From the NCBI RefSeq assembly GCF_002727185.1, contig NZ_NIZW01000008.1:62001-126000 (forward strand): a DNA stretch of 64,000 nt. Reading direction: 5' to 3'. The notes under the pieces are model-generated. The model was not told where the DNA came from and made no database searches. It saw nothing but the letters and a program-made list of their open reading frames with translations. Source of the stretch: Rhodopirellula bahusiensis (lineage in GTDB: Bacteria; Planctomycetota; Planctomycetia; Pirellulales; Pirellulaceae). Position 1 is the stretch's first letter. The number at the start of each line of letters is the position of its first letter. Positions 25,701-34,347 of this stretch are shown here, piece by piece. The position numbers and the translations under genes are program-made.

Positions 25701-26722
25701 TGCACATTCGCAGCGTGCAGGACGTGATCGAAGTTGCGATTGGCGGACGGCAAATCACCACGACCGTCGAAGGTCGTGAGCGTTTCCCGGTGCGAGTTCG
25801 TTACGCCCGCGAACTGCGGGACGATCTCGAATCGCTCGAACGGATTCTAGTTCCAACGCCGACCGGATCGCAAATCCCGCTCGGACAACTCGCCGACATT
25901 CGCTACACGCGAGGTCCGCAAGTCATCAAGAGCGAAGACACGTTCTTGCTGGGGTACGTGCTATTCGACAAGAAGCCAGGCGAAGCGGAAGTCGACGTTG
26001 TCGAAGATGCTCAGGCGTTCCTGCAAGCGAAGATCGACTCGGGCGAGTTCACGCTGCCAGCCGGAGTCACCTACACATTCGCAGGCAACTACGAAAACCA
26101 AATCCGATCGCAGAAGACACTGGCAATTGTGTTGCCACTCGCACTCGGGATCATTTTCTTGATCCTGTATCTGCAATTCAAATCAGCCATCACAACATCG
26201 CTAGTCTTCAGTGGCATCCTGATCGCGTGGGCGGGCGGTTTCATCATGCTGTGGTTGTACGGAACCGAATGGTTCCTCGATTTCAGCTTACTCGGCACCA
26301 ACATGCGTGAGCTGTTCCAAGTCAAAACGATCAACCTGAGTGTTGCCGTTTGGGTCGGCTTCCTGGCTCTATTCGGCATCGCCAGCGACGATGGCGTCGT
26401 GATCGCTTCGTACCTCGACGAGAGCTTCCGCAAGGACCGCATCGAGAGTGCCAAACACGCTCGCGAAGCCACCGTGGCTGCGGGTCTGCGTCGAGTTCGA
26501 CCGTGTTTAATGACCACGGCGACGACAATCCTGGCATTGATTCCAATCCTGACATCGACCGGCCGCGGCAGCGACATCATGGTGCCGATGGCGATCCCCA
26601 GCTTCGGCGGCATGGTCATCGCAATCATCACGATGTTCATCGTGCCGGTCTTGTATTGCAGTGCGATGGAGTGGAAGTTGCGGCTGGGTATCCGAGACGA
26701 ACGCTTTGCGAAGGACGCTTGA
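22745..26722 (+). CDS. cusA: CusA-like heavy-metal RND efflux pump (Cu/Ag type)
   Basis: A 1325-residue proton-driven inner-membrane pump exporting Cu(I)/Ag(I) from periplasm or cytoplasm. Features: first helix at about 18-40, PDIGENQQIVFTQWMGRSP, the helix-4 proton relay AIGTMVDMGIILTEN (about 483-497), and a Met-rich region MLQSGMRAPMGMKVKG (about 917-932) at the site where CusA places its copper-binding Met residues. It exceeds the usual 1050 residues because of a DxxLEPITGATASSDAW insert near 375, extra hydrophobic helices at about 590-690 and an acidic insert at 840-880. Operon: anti-sigma, adaptor, pump. Confidence 0.92.
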   Translation: MTDNDETIENAKRSMLGRLIWFCLTNKLVVLLLVIATLGWGVMVAPFDWDTGVLPRDPVPVDAIPDIGENQQIVFTQWMGRSPQDVEDQIGYPLTVALLGIPEVKTIRSYSMFGFSSIYIIFGEDADFYWSRTRVLEKLNSLPAGTLPDGVQPTLGPDATALGQIYLYTLEGRDPDGNPTGGWDLRELRTIQDYYVRYSLTSAEGISEVASIGGFVQEYQIDVDPDAMRAAGVTLAKVFESIRMTNVDVGARTIELNKAEYVIRGLGFIENIEDIEKTVVKVTDNVPITVADVANVSLGPALRRGALDKAGAEAVGGVAVVRYGYNPLAAIKNIKQRIKEVSPGLPTKVLVDYTKTSADEVDLYADRHDLEPITGATASSDAWVKHLRGMPQEQWPTWITTSQVAVVPFYDRTGLIYETLGTLNTALFEEILVTIIVILVMVIHLRSSFLISALLPLAVLMCFIAMKTFGVDANIVALSGIAIAIGTMVDMGIILTENILKYLDEAAPEDDKMTVIFKAAHEVAGAVLTAVTTTVVSFLPVFTMIGAEGKLFRPLTFTKTFALAASVIVALTIIPPAAHVLMGGRIESKSLRRGAWFALLILGIAASILLTWWIGAILIALSAYKLYEERIPERYQRYGPYTASAVAALVVGVLLTQEWLPLGPQKGLLLNLLFVGGLIGGILGFFTVFQRFLYEPILRWCLNHKLAFLCLPTAILLFGGSAWLGFDKVFGFVPKTFSMVGISDSTVRESGPWRTATNALPGLGKEFMPPLDEGSFLYMPTTMPHASIGEAMDVLQLQNQLLVSIPEVESVVGKIGRADTPLDPAPVSMIETYITYKSEYKTDEDGHRLNFRYDTEANEYVRDDDGELILDPTGRPFRQWRDEMRTPDDIWQAITTAAQIPGTTSAPKLQPIAARIVMLQSGMRAPMGMKVKGPDLETIERVALELESLLKQIPTVQSSAVIADRIVGKPYLEIDIDRDSIKRYGLHIRSVQDVIEVAIGGRQITTTVEGRERFPVRVRYARELRDDLESLERILVPTPTGSQIPLGQLADIRYTRGPQVIKSEDTFLLGYVLFDKKPGEAEVDVVEDAQAFLQAKIDSGEFTLPAGVTYTFAGNYENQIRSQKTLAIVLPLALGIIFLILYLQFKSAITTSLVFSGILIAWAGGFIMLWLYGTEWFLDFSLLGTNMRELFQVKTINLSVAVWVGFLALFGIASDDGVVIASYLDESFRKDRIESAKHAREATVAAGLRRVRPCLMTTATTILALIPILTSTGRGSDIMVPMAIPSFGGMVIAIITMFIVPVLYCSAMEWKLRLGIRDERFAKDA

Positions 26723-26910
26723 GGGAAGATGGGTTAATCAGACTCCCACGTGGGCGTGTTGGTATGCTAATCGCCTGTTTTGCGGCTGGCTATGCGAGAA
26801 TGACAGGACAAAGCGGGCAGCATTTGCCGATAAACTGGACTGGACGCAAGGCTAGCTTTGGCCTACAATTTGACTAATTAACTCTAAATTAAGATACACC
26901 AACTGACACG

Positions 26911-27309
26911 ATGTTTCGGCTGCTTTTCCTATCGTTTATCGCACTGCGAGTTGTCGCGTGCCCGGTCTGTTGCCAGGGTGCGTTTGACAATCGTTTTGTA
27001 AGCGATGTGGCAGTTGTGCATCATTCTTGCGGTTGTTCTGGTGAACAGAACGCGACTTGCGATGACGATGGCGTTCCACCAGCGAAATCACCCTGTCCTT
27101 GCGAGACGGGATGCGACTGTCAAGTCACGGCTGAGCTGAGCCATCGGACGATTGTCGAATTTCAGCTCGCCGTGGATCTCGCTCCGCTGAGTTTGGAGAC
27201 GCTTGATCTCTCGGAGGTCTTGGTTTCTCGATTCGAGCATCAGCCTCGTCCATTCGATCTCTTGACGGGTCGCTCGGTGCGCGTTGCGCACTCTTCTTGG
27301 CTGCTCTAA
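26911..27309 (+). CDS. Small exported Cys-rich protein with C-terminal SWLL tail (family member 1)
   Basis: 132 residues: signal peptide (MFRLLFLSFIALRVVA), then a Cys-rich block with CPVCC, SCGC and PCPCETGCDCQ (about 18-72), a less conserved middle and the tail GRSVRVAHSSWLL. Four other genes in the window encode the same layout (33875, 45848, 52167, 61619). It stands 170 bp before the Czc-like adaptor gene, at the head of that operon. The Cys clusters should bind soft metals; the conserved tail suggests binding to a common partner. No known family is recognised. Confidence 0.7.
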   Translation: MFRLLFLSFIALRVVACPVCCQGAFDNRFVSDVAVVHHSCGCSGEQNATCDDDGVPPAKSPCPCETGCDCQVTAELSHRTIVEFQLAVDLAPLSLETLDLSEVLVSRFEHQPRPFDLLTGRSVRVAHSSWLL

Positions 27310-27479
27310 GCCGCGACTAGGTCTCTTCGTCTGCTGACCGGCGAACTCGGTTTGTAATTCCGGCTACGGATTTGCTTGCTCGGATTCTAGCTTCTGGTTG
27401 GCGGCGATTCTGGTCGTTGTATGCGCTCGCGGTTGTTGCGTGCGCTGTTTAAGCCGTCTTTAGCCAGCAAGGTTTACCA

Positions 27480-29171
27480 ATGAGTCATCCGCTTGCCGAT
27501 GCGCCGAGAAAAAGTCCTCGGCAAGAACCCGTGGAGCCGTCCGTCAATGGACACAAGGTCCCCGCCGCCGAAACTGAAATCAATCAGGACGCCGAATCGA
27601 AACCTCGCGGTCCCACTCGCCGCGGCATCTCGTTGGTGCTAGGCAGTATCGGACCGACCTTGGTTTTGGCCGGGTTCGCAGCAGTGTTTTATTACGGGCA
27701 TCACAACGATTGGCGGATACCCAAATTCGCCGCACTGACCGGCGATGTCGAACCGGTTGTCGATGATTGGTGTGAAGAACATGCGGTGCCGGAGTCCATT
27801 TGTGTCGAGTGTGATCCGACGTTGATGGCCAAGGGGCCTGACTACGGTTGGTGCAGCGTCCACGGCGTCCACAACTGCACGCTCGACCATCCCGATGTTG
27901 CCCAACTCAAAGAAACACCCACTGTTCCGGTCGAAGATTTAGAACGTGCGGCTCGTGCATTGGCGATTGCGCATCGCAAAGAAAACAACAGCGCTTGTGA
28001 GGTCTACCAGTCACGAATTCAGTTTGCTTCGATCGAGTCGGTTCAACAAGCTGGCGTCGATGTTGAACTGGTCGAGCGTGCCCCGATCACCGAGTCGATC
28101 GTTGGTAACGGCGAAATCATCTACGATCCAACGCGACAGGCGAGCATGGCGTCGCGGGTGCCGGGAAGCGTTTGGAAGGTCACCAAGAACGTGGGCGATC
28201 CGGTGGAGGTTGGTGAAGTTCTGGCGGTGATAGATGCGGCGGGAGTTGGCGAGATCAAAACGGCCTTACTGCGGGCGCTGGCGGAACAAAAACTTCAACA
28301 GCAAAACGTTTCGCGATTGAGCAGCGCTCGCGCCGCGATTGCCGGTTCCCGAATTTTGGATGCGAACGCGGCGTTGGCGAAAGCTCAGGCGGACGTCTTG
28401 GCGGCGGAGCAATCGCTGCGGAATTTGGGACTGCCCGCCGAAGTCGGTGAGTTGCAGGGCTTATCAGAACAACAGGTGCTCGATCGCTTGCGATTGCTGG
28501 GAATTCCGGACGAGCTTCGGACGCAGTTGAACAGTCGAACCGTCACGTCAAACCTGCTGCCGATTCGATCGCCAATCCAAGGTGTCGTGGTTCAGCGGAG
28601 TGTTTCCGCGGGCGAAGTCGTTGATCCGACGCGGATTCTCTTTCAGGTTGCCGACGTTCGCCAAATGTGGTTGACGTTGAACATTCCGCTAGAAAGCTCC
28701 GAGCAGTTGGCGATCGGTCAGCCTGTCGAGTTTCGCGCCGACGGTAGCCGCGATGTCGTCACCGGAACATTGGACTGGATTAGCACTTCGGCAGACAACA
28801 CGACGCGGATGTTGCAGGTTCGAGCCGTGTTAGATAACTCGGACGGACGCCTCCGCAACGAGACCTTTGGGATGGGGGAGGTGATCCTGCGGAAAGAGTC
28901 TGACGCGATTGTGATCCCAACCGGTTCGTCTCACTGGGAAGGTTGTTGCCAAGTCGTCTTTGTTCGCGACAAGGACTACTTCGCCAGCCCCGAAAGCTAC
29001 AAGGTTTTCCATGTCCGCTCGGTTCGATTGGGAGCGGTCAATGGCGATGTGACAGAGATCATTTCGGGTGTGTTACCGGGCGAAGTGATCGCGACTGACG
29101 GCAGCGACGTGCTGCGGGCACAACTTCTCAAGAACAACCTTGGTGCAGGCTGCGACTGCGTCGCCGAATAA
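27480..29171 (+). CDS. Czc-type RND adaptor with N-terminal WC-EH metal-site domain
   Basis: A 563-residue adaptor with a membrane helix at about 50-75, then a domain DDWCEEHAVPESICVECDP...YGWCSVHGVHNC (about 97-137) also seen in the lipoprotein at 32454. The body carries beta-barrel and lipoyl halves (GNGEIIYDPTRQASMASRVP, PIRSPIQGVVVQRSVSAGEV), a long hairpin coiled coil (about 265-330) and a barrel with FQVADVRQMWLTL. The C-terminus ends GCDCVAE, another Cys pair. It would join the pump encoded 12 bp downstream to an outer-membrane channel such as that at 63339. Confidence 0.88.
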   Translation: MSHPLADAPRKSPRQEPVEPSVNGHKVPAAETEINQDAESKPRGPTRRGISLVLGSIGPTLVLAGFAAVFYYGHHNDWRIPKFAALTGDVEPVVDDWCEEHAVPESICVECDPTLMAKGPDYGWCSVHGVHNCTLDHPDVAQLKETPTVPVEDLERAARALAIAHRKENNSACEVYQSRIQFASIESVQQAGVDVELVERAPITESIVGNGEIIYDPTRQASMASRVPGSVWKVTKNVGDPVEVGEVLAVIDAAGVGEIKTALLRALAEQKLQQQNVSRLSSARAAIAGSRILDANAALAKAQADVLAAEQSLRNLGLPAEVGELQGLSEQQVLDRLRLLGIPDELRTQLNSRTVTSNLLPIRSPIQGVVVQRSVSAGEVVDPTRILFQVADVRQMWLTLNIPLESSEQLAIGQPVEFRADGSRDVVTGTLDWISTSADNTTRMLQVRAVLDNSDGRLRNETFGMGEVILRKESDAIVIPTGSSHWEGCCQVVFVRDKDYFASPESYKVFHVRSVRLGAVNGDVTEIISGVLPGEVIATDGSDVLRAQLLKNNLGAGCDCVAE

Positions 29172-29183
29172 AGGATTGCACGG

Positions 29184-32100
29184 ATGCTTAACTACCTCAT
29201 TGATTTCTCGCTCAAGCACCGCGCCTTGGTCATCTTGGCCGCGTTGTTGTTCGCTGGCGTTGGCGTGTTCTCGCTCCAGCAACTGGACATTGACGCGTTC
29301 CCGGATACGACTCCGGTTCAGATTCAAATCAACACGGTCGCTCCTTCGCTAGCGTCGGAAGAGATCGAGCGACAGATTACGTTTCCGGTCGAGCAAGCGA
29401 TCAGCGGGTTGCCGGGCCTGCATGAGTTGCGTTCGATTTCAAAGTTCGGCCTGTCTCAAGTCGTTGTGATCTTTGACGATGGCATCGACATCTACTTCGC
29501 CCGACAACTGATCAACGAACGGCTTTCCACCGTCGAGTTGCCCGACGGGATTCAGCGACCGCAAATGGGGCCGGTTTCGACAGGGTTGGGCGAGGTCTTT
29601 CACTATGTGCTGGTTTACGAAGGTGTTGATTTCTCCAAGGTCGCACAACAAGAACGCATCAAGCGGATGACGGAATTGCGTACGATCCACGACTGGGTGG
29701 TGAAGCCCCAGTTGCGTTCGGTTCGCGGCGTTGCGGAGGTCAATAGTTGGGGTGGTTACGAGAAACAGTATCAGGTTCGACTGCAACCGGATTTGTTGGT
29801 GAAGTATGGATTGACGTTCGAGCAAGTTAGCGAAGCCATCGAAGCGAACAACGAGAATGTAGGTGGTGGGACGGTTACCGACGGCAGCGAAATGTTGTTG
29901 GTCCACGGCGTCGGTCGAACGGTCAATCTGGAGGAGATCAAGGATGTTGTTATCACCGCCAAAGATGGCGTGCCAGTTCGCATTCGTGACGTGGCGGAGG
30001 TGGAAATCGGACACGAAATCCGACGCGGGGCGGTCACGGCGAATGGACGCGGCGAGGCGGTTTTGGGACTCGGGTTCATGCTGATGGGCGAGAACAGTCA
30101 CGACGTGACGTGGTCCATCAAGGAAAAGATCGCGAGCATCCAAGAAACGTTGCCAGCAGGCGTTCGGATTCAAACGGTTTACGACCGCACCGAATTGATC
30201 GACCACGTGATTCACACGGTTCAAAAAAATCTCTTTGAAGGTGGTCTGTTGGTGATCGCGGTGTTGTTCATCTTTCTGGGGAATCTGCGAGCAGGTTTGA
30301 TCGTCGCGGCAGCGATCCCATTGTCGATGCTGTTCGCATTTTCAGGAATGTTGAAGTTTGGCATCGCCGCCAGTCTGCTGAGCCTGGGTGCGATCGACTT
30401 TGGGTTGGTCGTCGATAGCAGCGTCGTGATGATCGAGAACTGCGTGCGGCATTTGGCACACAACCGGGACGGCAAAAGTCGACTGGAGATCATTCGCGAG
30501 GCGGCCATCGAGGTTCGCAAGCCGACGATGTTTGGCGAGCTAATCATCATGATTGTCTATCTGCCGATCCTGACGCTCGAAGGGATCGAAGGCAAACTGT
30601 TTCGACCGATGGCGATCACCGTCATCATGGCCTTGGCCGGTTCGATGGTCCTGTCGCTCACCCTGATGCCGGTTTTGGCCAGTCTGTTCTTGCCGAAGAA
30701 CGTCCAAGAGAAAGAGCCGTTGTTGATCCGCGTGCTCAAGCGACTTTATGCACCGGTTCTTCGGTTCACGATGCACCACAAGACCTTTGTGATTGGTGCG
30801 GCATTGTTGTTGTTGGTCAGCGTGTTTGGCTTGGTGGCACCGAACCTTGGCAGCGAGTTCGTGCCGCGACTTTCCGAAGGTGCGATCACGATCAACGTCG
30901 TGCGTCTGGCTGGCACAACGCTGGAAGAATCCATGCGATACAACACGCAAATGGAGCAAGTGCTGCTGGACAAATTTCCTGATGAGGTATCGCAGGTCTG
31001 GAGCCGCATCGGTACGGCGGAAGTTGCGACCGATCCGATGGGAACTGAACTGACAGATTTGTTTTTGACCCTGCATCCACGCGAACAATGGACGAGGGCG
31101 GAGACGCAGGAAGAATTGGTCATCAAGGTTCAGGAAGAACTTCGAGACCTGCCCGGCCCTCGATTGGCGATGTCCCAGCCAATTGAGATGCGAATGAATG
31201 AGATGATTTCGGGCGTTCGGTCGGATGTCGCGGCGATTCTCTATGGCGATGATCTTGATTTGATGGTCGAAAAGGCAAGCGAAATTGAACAGGCGCTCAA
31301 CGCCATTCCCGGCAGCGAAGACGTCAAGGTCGAACAGGTGTCTGGCCAACCCGTTTTGCAGATTCGTGTCAAACAAGACGAGATCGCACGCTACGGGGTG
31401 TCGGCCAGCACGATCATGAATCTTGTGCGTTCGTTAGGCAGCCATCACGTCGGCGAAGTGTACGAAGGGCAATTGCGTTTCCCGCTGATCATTCGCTTGC
31501 CGGAAAAGGCGCGAGCCAATCCGGACGCGATCCGTCAAATTTTAGTGGCGACGCCTTCGGGTGAACGCATCCCTTTGTCACGCTTGGCCACGATCGAGAA
31601 GGTCGAGGGGCCGAACACCATCAAACGCGATTGGTATCAACGGCGAATCACGATCGAAGCGAATGTCCGTGGACGCGATCTGGGTAGTTTTGTCGCTGAA
31701 GCTCAACGCACAATTGACGAAAAGGTCCAACTGCCACCGGGACGCTACCGTGTCGAGTGGGGTGGCCAGTTTGAAAATTTGCAACGTGCCCAACTGCGGT
31801 TGATGATCGTTGTTCCCATCGCCCTGTTAATGATCCTGTCATTGCTCTACGCGACCTATCGCAACTGGGTGGACTCGTTACGAGTGTTCACCGGCGTTCC
31901 CTTCGCTTGGATCGGCGGAGTGTTGGCACTATGGGTTCGCGACATGCCGTTTTCCATTTCGGCTGCCGTTGGATTCATCGCATTGTCGGGCGTTGCAGTG
32001 CTGGACGACATGTTGCTGGTTTCAACGATCCGGCAACTCCGGCGGCGTGGTCGCTCACTCGATGAAGCGGTCGAGGAAGCCGCGATGACGCGATTGCGTC

Positions 32101-32420
32101 CGATCCTAATGACGACGCTTGTCGCCAGCCTTGGTTTCGTGCCGATGGCGTTCAGTACCGGCATGGGCGCCGAGGTGCAGCGACCGTTGGCAACGGTTGT
32201 GATCGGCGGCGTGTGTAGCGCAATGATCATGAGCTTGCTCGTTTTGCGAGTGCTCTATGTGGTCTTCAACCTGCCGGTTGAAAAATTTGACGGAGATGGT
32301 GGAGATGATGATGGTCATCAACTCAAACCCAACGACCCGACCGACCCGGAGTCGGAGCAGCCTTCGGATTCCGACGAAACGTTTGAATCCCAGAAGCTGC
32401 CCGAGCGGCTGACGGTCTAA
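29184..32420 (+). CDS. czcA: CzcA-like heavy-metal RND efflux pump
   Basis: A 1078-residue inner-membrane pump of normal length for the family. Marks: DIDAFPDTTPVQIQINT after helix 1, FPVEQAISGLPG, the helix-4 relay GAIDFGLVVDSSVVMIEN (about 400-417), PTMFGELIIMIVYLPI and the Czc-type segment MNEMISGVRSDVA (about 671-683). Unlike the pump at 22745 it lacks the Met triad and has the divalent-ion type segment, so Co/Zn/Cd or Ni export is likely. Its operon is Cys-rich protein, adaptor, pump, WC-EH lipoprotein. Confidence 0.92.
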   Translation: MLNYLIDFSLKHRALVILAALLFAGVGVFSLQQLDIDAFPDTTPVQIQINTVAPSLASEEIERQITFPVEQAISGLPGLHELRSISKFGLSQVVVIFDDGIDIYFARQLINERLSTVELPDGIQRPQMGPVSTGLGEVFHYVLVYEGVDFSKVAQQERIKRMTELRTIHDWVVKPQLRSVRGVAEVNSWGGYEKQYQVRLQPDLLVKYGLTFEQVSEAIEANNENVGGGTVTDGSEMLLVHGVGRTVNLEEIKDVVITAKDGVPVRIRDVAEVEIGHEIRRGAVTANGRGEAVLGLGFMLMGENSHDVTWSIKEKIASIQETLPAGVRIQTVYDRTELIDHVIHTVQKNLFEGGLLVIAVLFIFLGNLRAGLIVAAAIPLSMLFAFSGMLKFGIAASLLSLGAIDFGLVVDSSVVMIENCVRHLAHNRDGKSRLEIIREAAIEVRKPTMFGELIIMIVYLPILTLEGIEGKLFRPMAITVIMALAGSMVLSLTLMPVLASLFLPKNVQEKEPLLIRVLKRLYAPVLRFTMHHKTFVIGAALLLLVSVFGLVAPNLGSEFVPRLSEGAITINVVRLAGTTLEESMRYNTQMEQVLLDKFPDEVSQVWSRIGTAEVATDPMGTELTDLFLTLHPREQWTRAETQEELVIKVQEELRDLPGPRLAMSQPIEMRMNEMISGVRSDVAAILYGDDLDLMVEKASEIEQALNAIPGSEDVKVEQVSGQPVLQIRVKQDEIARYGVSASTIMNLVRSLGSHHVGEVYEGQLRFPLIIRLPEKARANPDAIRQILVATPSGERIPLSRLATIEKVEGPNTIKRDWYQRRITIEANVRGRDLGSFVAEAQRTIDEKVQLPPGRYRVEWGGQFENLQRAQLRLMIVVPIALLMILSLLYATYRNWVDSLRVFTGVPFAWIGGVLALWVRDMPFSISAAVGFIALSGVAVLDDMLLVSTIRQLRRRGRSLDEAVEEAAMTRLRPILMTTLVASLGFVPMAFSTGMGAEVQRPLATVVIGGVCSAMIMSLLVLRVLYVVFNLPVEKFDGDGGDDDGHQLKPNDPTDPESEQPSDSDETFESQKLPERLTV

Positions 32421-32453
32421 CCCTTGATTCGGCCAAGCCGAAGGAGATTGATT

Positions 32454-32822
32454 GTGAAGATGAATTGGATCAAAGATTTTCGTGGACTGTCGCTGGCCGG
32501 ATTGGCCGCTGCCGCCGTGGTGTTGGCCGGTTGCAGCAAGAGCGATGTCGTCACTGAACCCGGTAGTTCCGAACCGGTGGCGGCAACGAATGTGGATCAC
32601 AGCCACGGCGGTTGGTGGTGCGTCGAGCATGGTGTTCCCGAAGGCGATTGCGCCCTGTGTGACAAAACGCTGGTGTCGAAGTTCAAAGAGGATGGCGATT
32701 GGTGTGATGAACACGACCGCCCCGAATCGCAGTGTTTCATTTGCAGCCCCAAGCGTTTCGATAAGTTCGCAGCGACTTACGAAGCCAAGACGGGTCACAA
32801 ACCACCGCAACCAACAGAGTAG
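32454..32822 (+). CDS. Lipoprotein with WC-EH-VPE metal-site domain
   Basis: The start is GTG 32454 with aaggag ten bases upstream. 122 residues: lipoprotein signal ending VVLAGCSKS, a His pair (DHSHGGWW), then two halves of a Cys/His domain: WCVEHGVPEGDCALCDKTL and WCDEHDRPESQCFICSP, ending with a helix FDKFAATYEAKTG. The same pattern is the N-terminal domain of the adaptor encoded at 27480. It is 33 bp after the pump gene and should deliver metal to, or take it from, the adaptor. Confidence 0.75.
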   Translation: MKMNWIKDFRGLSLAGLAAAAVVLAGCSKSDVVTEPGSSEPVAATNVDHSHGGWWCVEHGVPEGDCALCDKTLVSKFKEDGDWCDEHDRPESQCFICSPKRFDKFAATYEAKTGHKPPQPTE

Positions 32823-32883
32823 GCATGTCAAGGCAATCGCCAAAAAGAAACGCCTGAGTCGGGGATTGCGACGCGTCACGACC

Positions 32884-33072
32884 ATGTCGTTCGCTACGTT
32901 TCTGCTCGTTCAGCCCGGCTGCATGTGTGGATGTTCTGTGCCCCACCGGATGGCTTGCATTTCGCAAGCCTGCTGCGATGGCGATTGTTTGAACATTTCC
33001 CCGACAGAGAACAGTGAGGATTCAACCGTGCCCTTGGCGAAAGTTGAAACCTCGACCCATCCACGCCGATAG
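32884..33072 (+). CDS. Short Cys-rich exported peptide (uncertain)
   Basis: 62 residues from ATG 32884, or a little more from an upstream TTG near 32863. A hydrophobic leader is followed by CMCGC, MACISQACCDGDC (within the first 38 residues). It resembles the Cys-rich blocks of the larger exported proteins but lacks their tail. It lies in the Czc-type operon after the lipoprotein gene. Weak ribosome site; may be a decayed copy. Confidence 0.35.
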   Translation: MSFATFLLVQPGCMCGCSVPHRMACISQACCDGDCLNISPTENSEDSTVPLAKVETSTHPRR

Positions 33073-33285
33073 CCATTTGATCGTAGTGGCCGGGGGGAAA
33101 ACAGTAGCGCATTTGACCAGCCCGCTGAGTCGCTCGCCCCCAGCCACGTTTTTTTGCTCCGCCCTTTTTCCCACTCACCGACCCCATTCCCCATAACCAA
33201 GGAGATCGCCATGTGACACCTCGCCCCCATCCGAAAGGACCGACCACTTGAAAGTTAATGTTTGTTACCTGAAAGGAATCTGAAA

Positions 33286-33642
33286 ATGTACCGTACCTCC
33301 CTTTGCCTTGCCCTGACGTTCGCCGCTGCCCTTTGCATGACGGCCCAAAGCCGCGTTGCCAATGCCGCCGATGCGGTCGGCGCTTCGACGACCAAAACCA
33401 CCATCACCTTAAAAGTTCTCACCTGTGAGAGCTGTGCCAAAAAGGTGGCGGCCAAGTTGTCGGAAGTTCGTGGCGTCGGCGGCATCAAAACGGACGTCAA
33501 GTCCAAGACTGCGATCGTTGTCCCCATCGGTGGCGCCACCCTATCGCCGCGGCAGTTGTGGGAAGCGATTGAGAAAGCTGGTAAGGAGCCCGTAAAGCTT
33601 GAAGGGCCGAGCGGAACGTTCACGTCCAAACCGAAGCAATAG
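33286..33642 (+). CDS. Exported HMA-type metallochaperone 1
   Basis: 118 residues from ATG 33286, with gaaagga upstream. A signal peptide (to VANA) is followed by one heavy-metal-associated domain: ITLKVLTCESCAKKVAAKL with the CxxC at about 48-51, then VRGVGGIKTDVKSKTAIV. Unlike usual cytoplasmic HMA chaperones it is exported and has a fixed tail, PSGTFTSKPKQ, shared with the 46410 gene product. It should bind Cu(I) or Zn in the periplasm. Confidence 0.85.
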   Translation: MYRTSLCLALTFAAALCMTAQSRVANAADAVGASTTKTTITLKVLTCESCAKKVAAKLSEVRGVGGIKTDVKSKTAIVVPIGGATLSPRQLWEAIEKAGKEPVKLEGPSGTFTSKPKQ

Positions 33643-33874
33643 TCTTCAGTTTGAATGAATCGAGTAGCCGCTAGTGCTGGATTTGCACCCAGTTCCGGCG
33701 GCTTTTCCAGATTGCTCACGCAGTCGCACCGAACCACTGTCACCCTTCCCGAAGAATTCAGATGAACTAAATCAGACGCTCCCGGCGTCCATGACCACAC
33801 GAAATGACCACGTCCAGTACTGAAATCGAATCCGTTTCGTTGCGATCCAACGCAATCATTCCAAGGCATCTGAA

Positions 33875-34288
33875 TTGAACGCAATTTGCATTTTATCGTT
33901 CTCTCGCATCGTGCTCGTCATAGTGCTGATCAGTGGTTGCCTCTTGGCGACGCTGGGCGTGAATGCGTGTGAGGCGTGTGGCGACATCTGTTTCCAATCG
34001 GCGTCGACCTGCACGGGTTCATGCTGCGACACGGATGTGACCGACTCGAACGGCCCCGGTCGTTGTCCGTGCCGTTGTTGTGAAAAGGCAGCTTACTTTT
34101 GGCTGGGCTGGCCTGGTTCCAATCGAATCCAATTCGATCTCAGTTCGCTCTTGTTCCCACCGACAAGGGGTAACCATCTCGACCCTGACCTACTTCAGAC
34201 GCCGTCGTTGAGAATCGGTTTGCTGCAAAGTCAACGATATGAATCTTCCAAGGACCTTTGCTCTCGACTGTCTCGGTATTTGATCTGA
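33875..34288 (+). CDS. Small exported Cys-rich protein with SRYLI tail (family member 2)
   Basis: 137 residues from TTG 33875. A hydrophobic leader (IVLVIVLISGCLLATLGV) is followed by ACEACGDICF, CTGSCCD and RCPCRCCEK, then a spacer and the tail KDLCSRLSRYLI. The tail differs most from the family consensus but keeps [SR]-aromatic-L-I. A lipobox-like SGC lies in the leader. It heads the block with the pseudo-receiver and SpoIIE phosphatase. Confidence 0.6.
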   Translation: MNAICILSFSRIVLVIVLISGCLLATLGVNACEACGDICFQSASTCTGSCCDTDVTDSNGPGRCPCRCCEKAAYFWLGWPGSNRIQFDLSSLLFPPTRGNHLDPDLLQTPSLRIGLLQSQRYESSKDLCSRLSRYLI

Positions 34289-34347
34289 TGGTTTTTCTTG
34301 AACAGAAAATTGATCCGTCATCTTTTATCGTCCAGGAAAGCAATTCA

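Noticed and set aside
26870..26897. TTGACT with an AT-rich stretch before the 26911 gene as a sigma-70 promoter
   Set aside because: No acceptable -10 box at 16-18 bp spacing; planctomycete promoters are poorly known, so it is not called.
33255..33884. Minus-strand ORF of 209 codons
   Set aside because: It overlaps the exported HMA gene on the other strand and has no recognisable domain or ribosome site.
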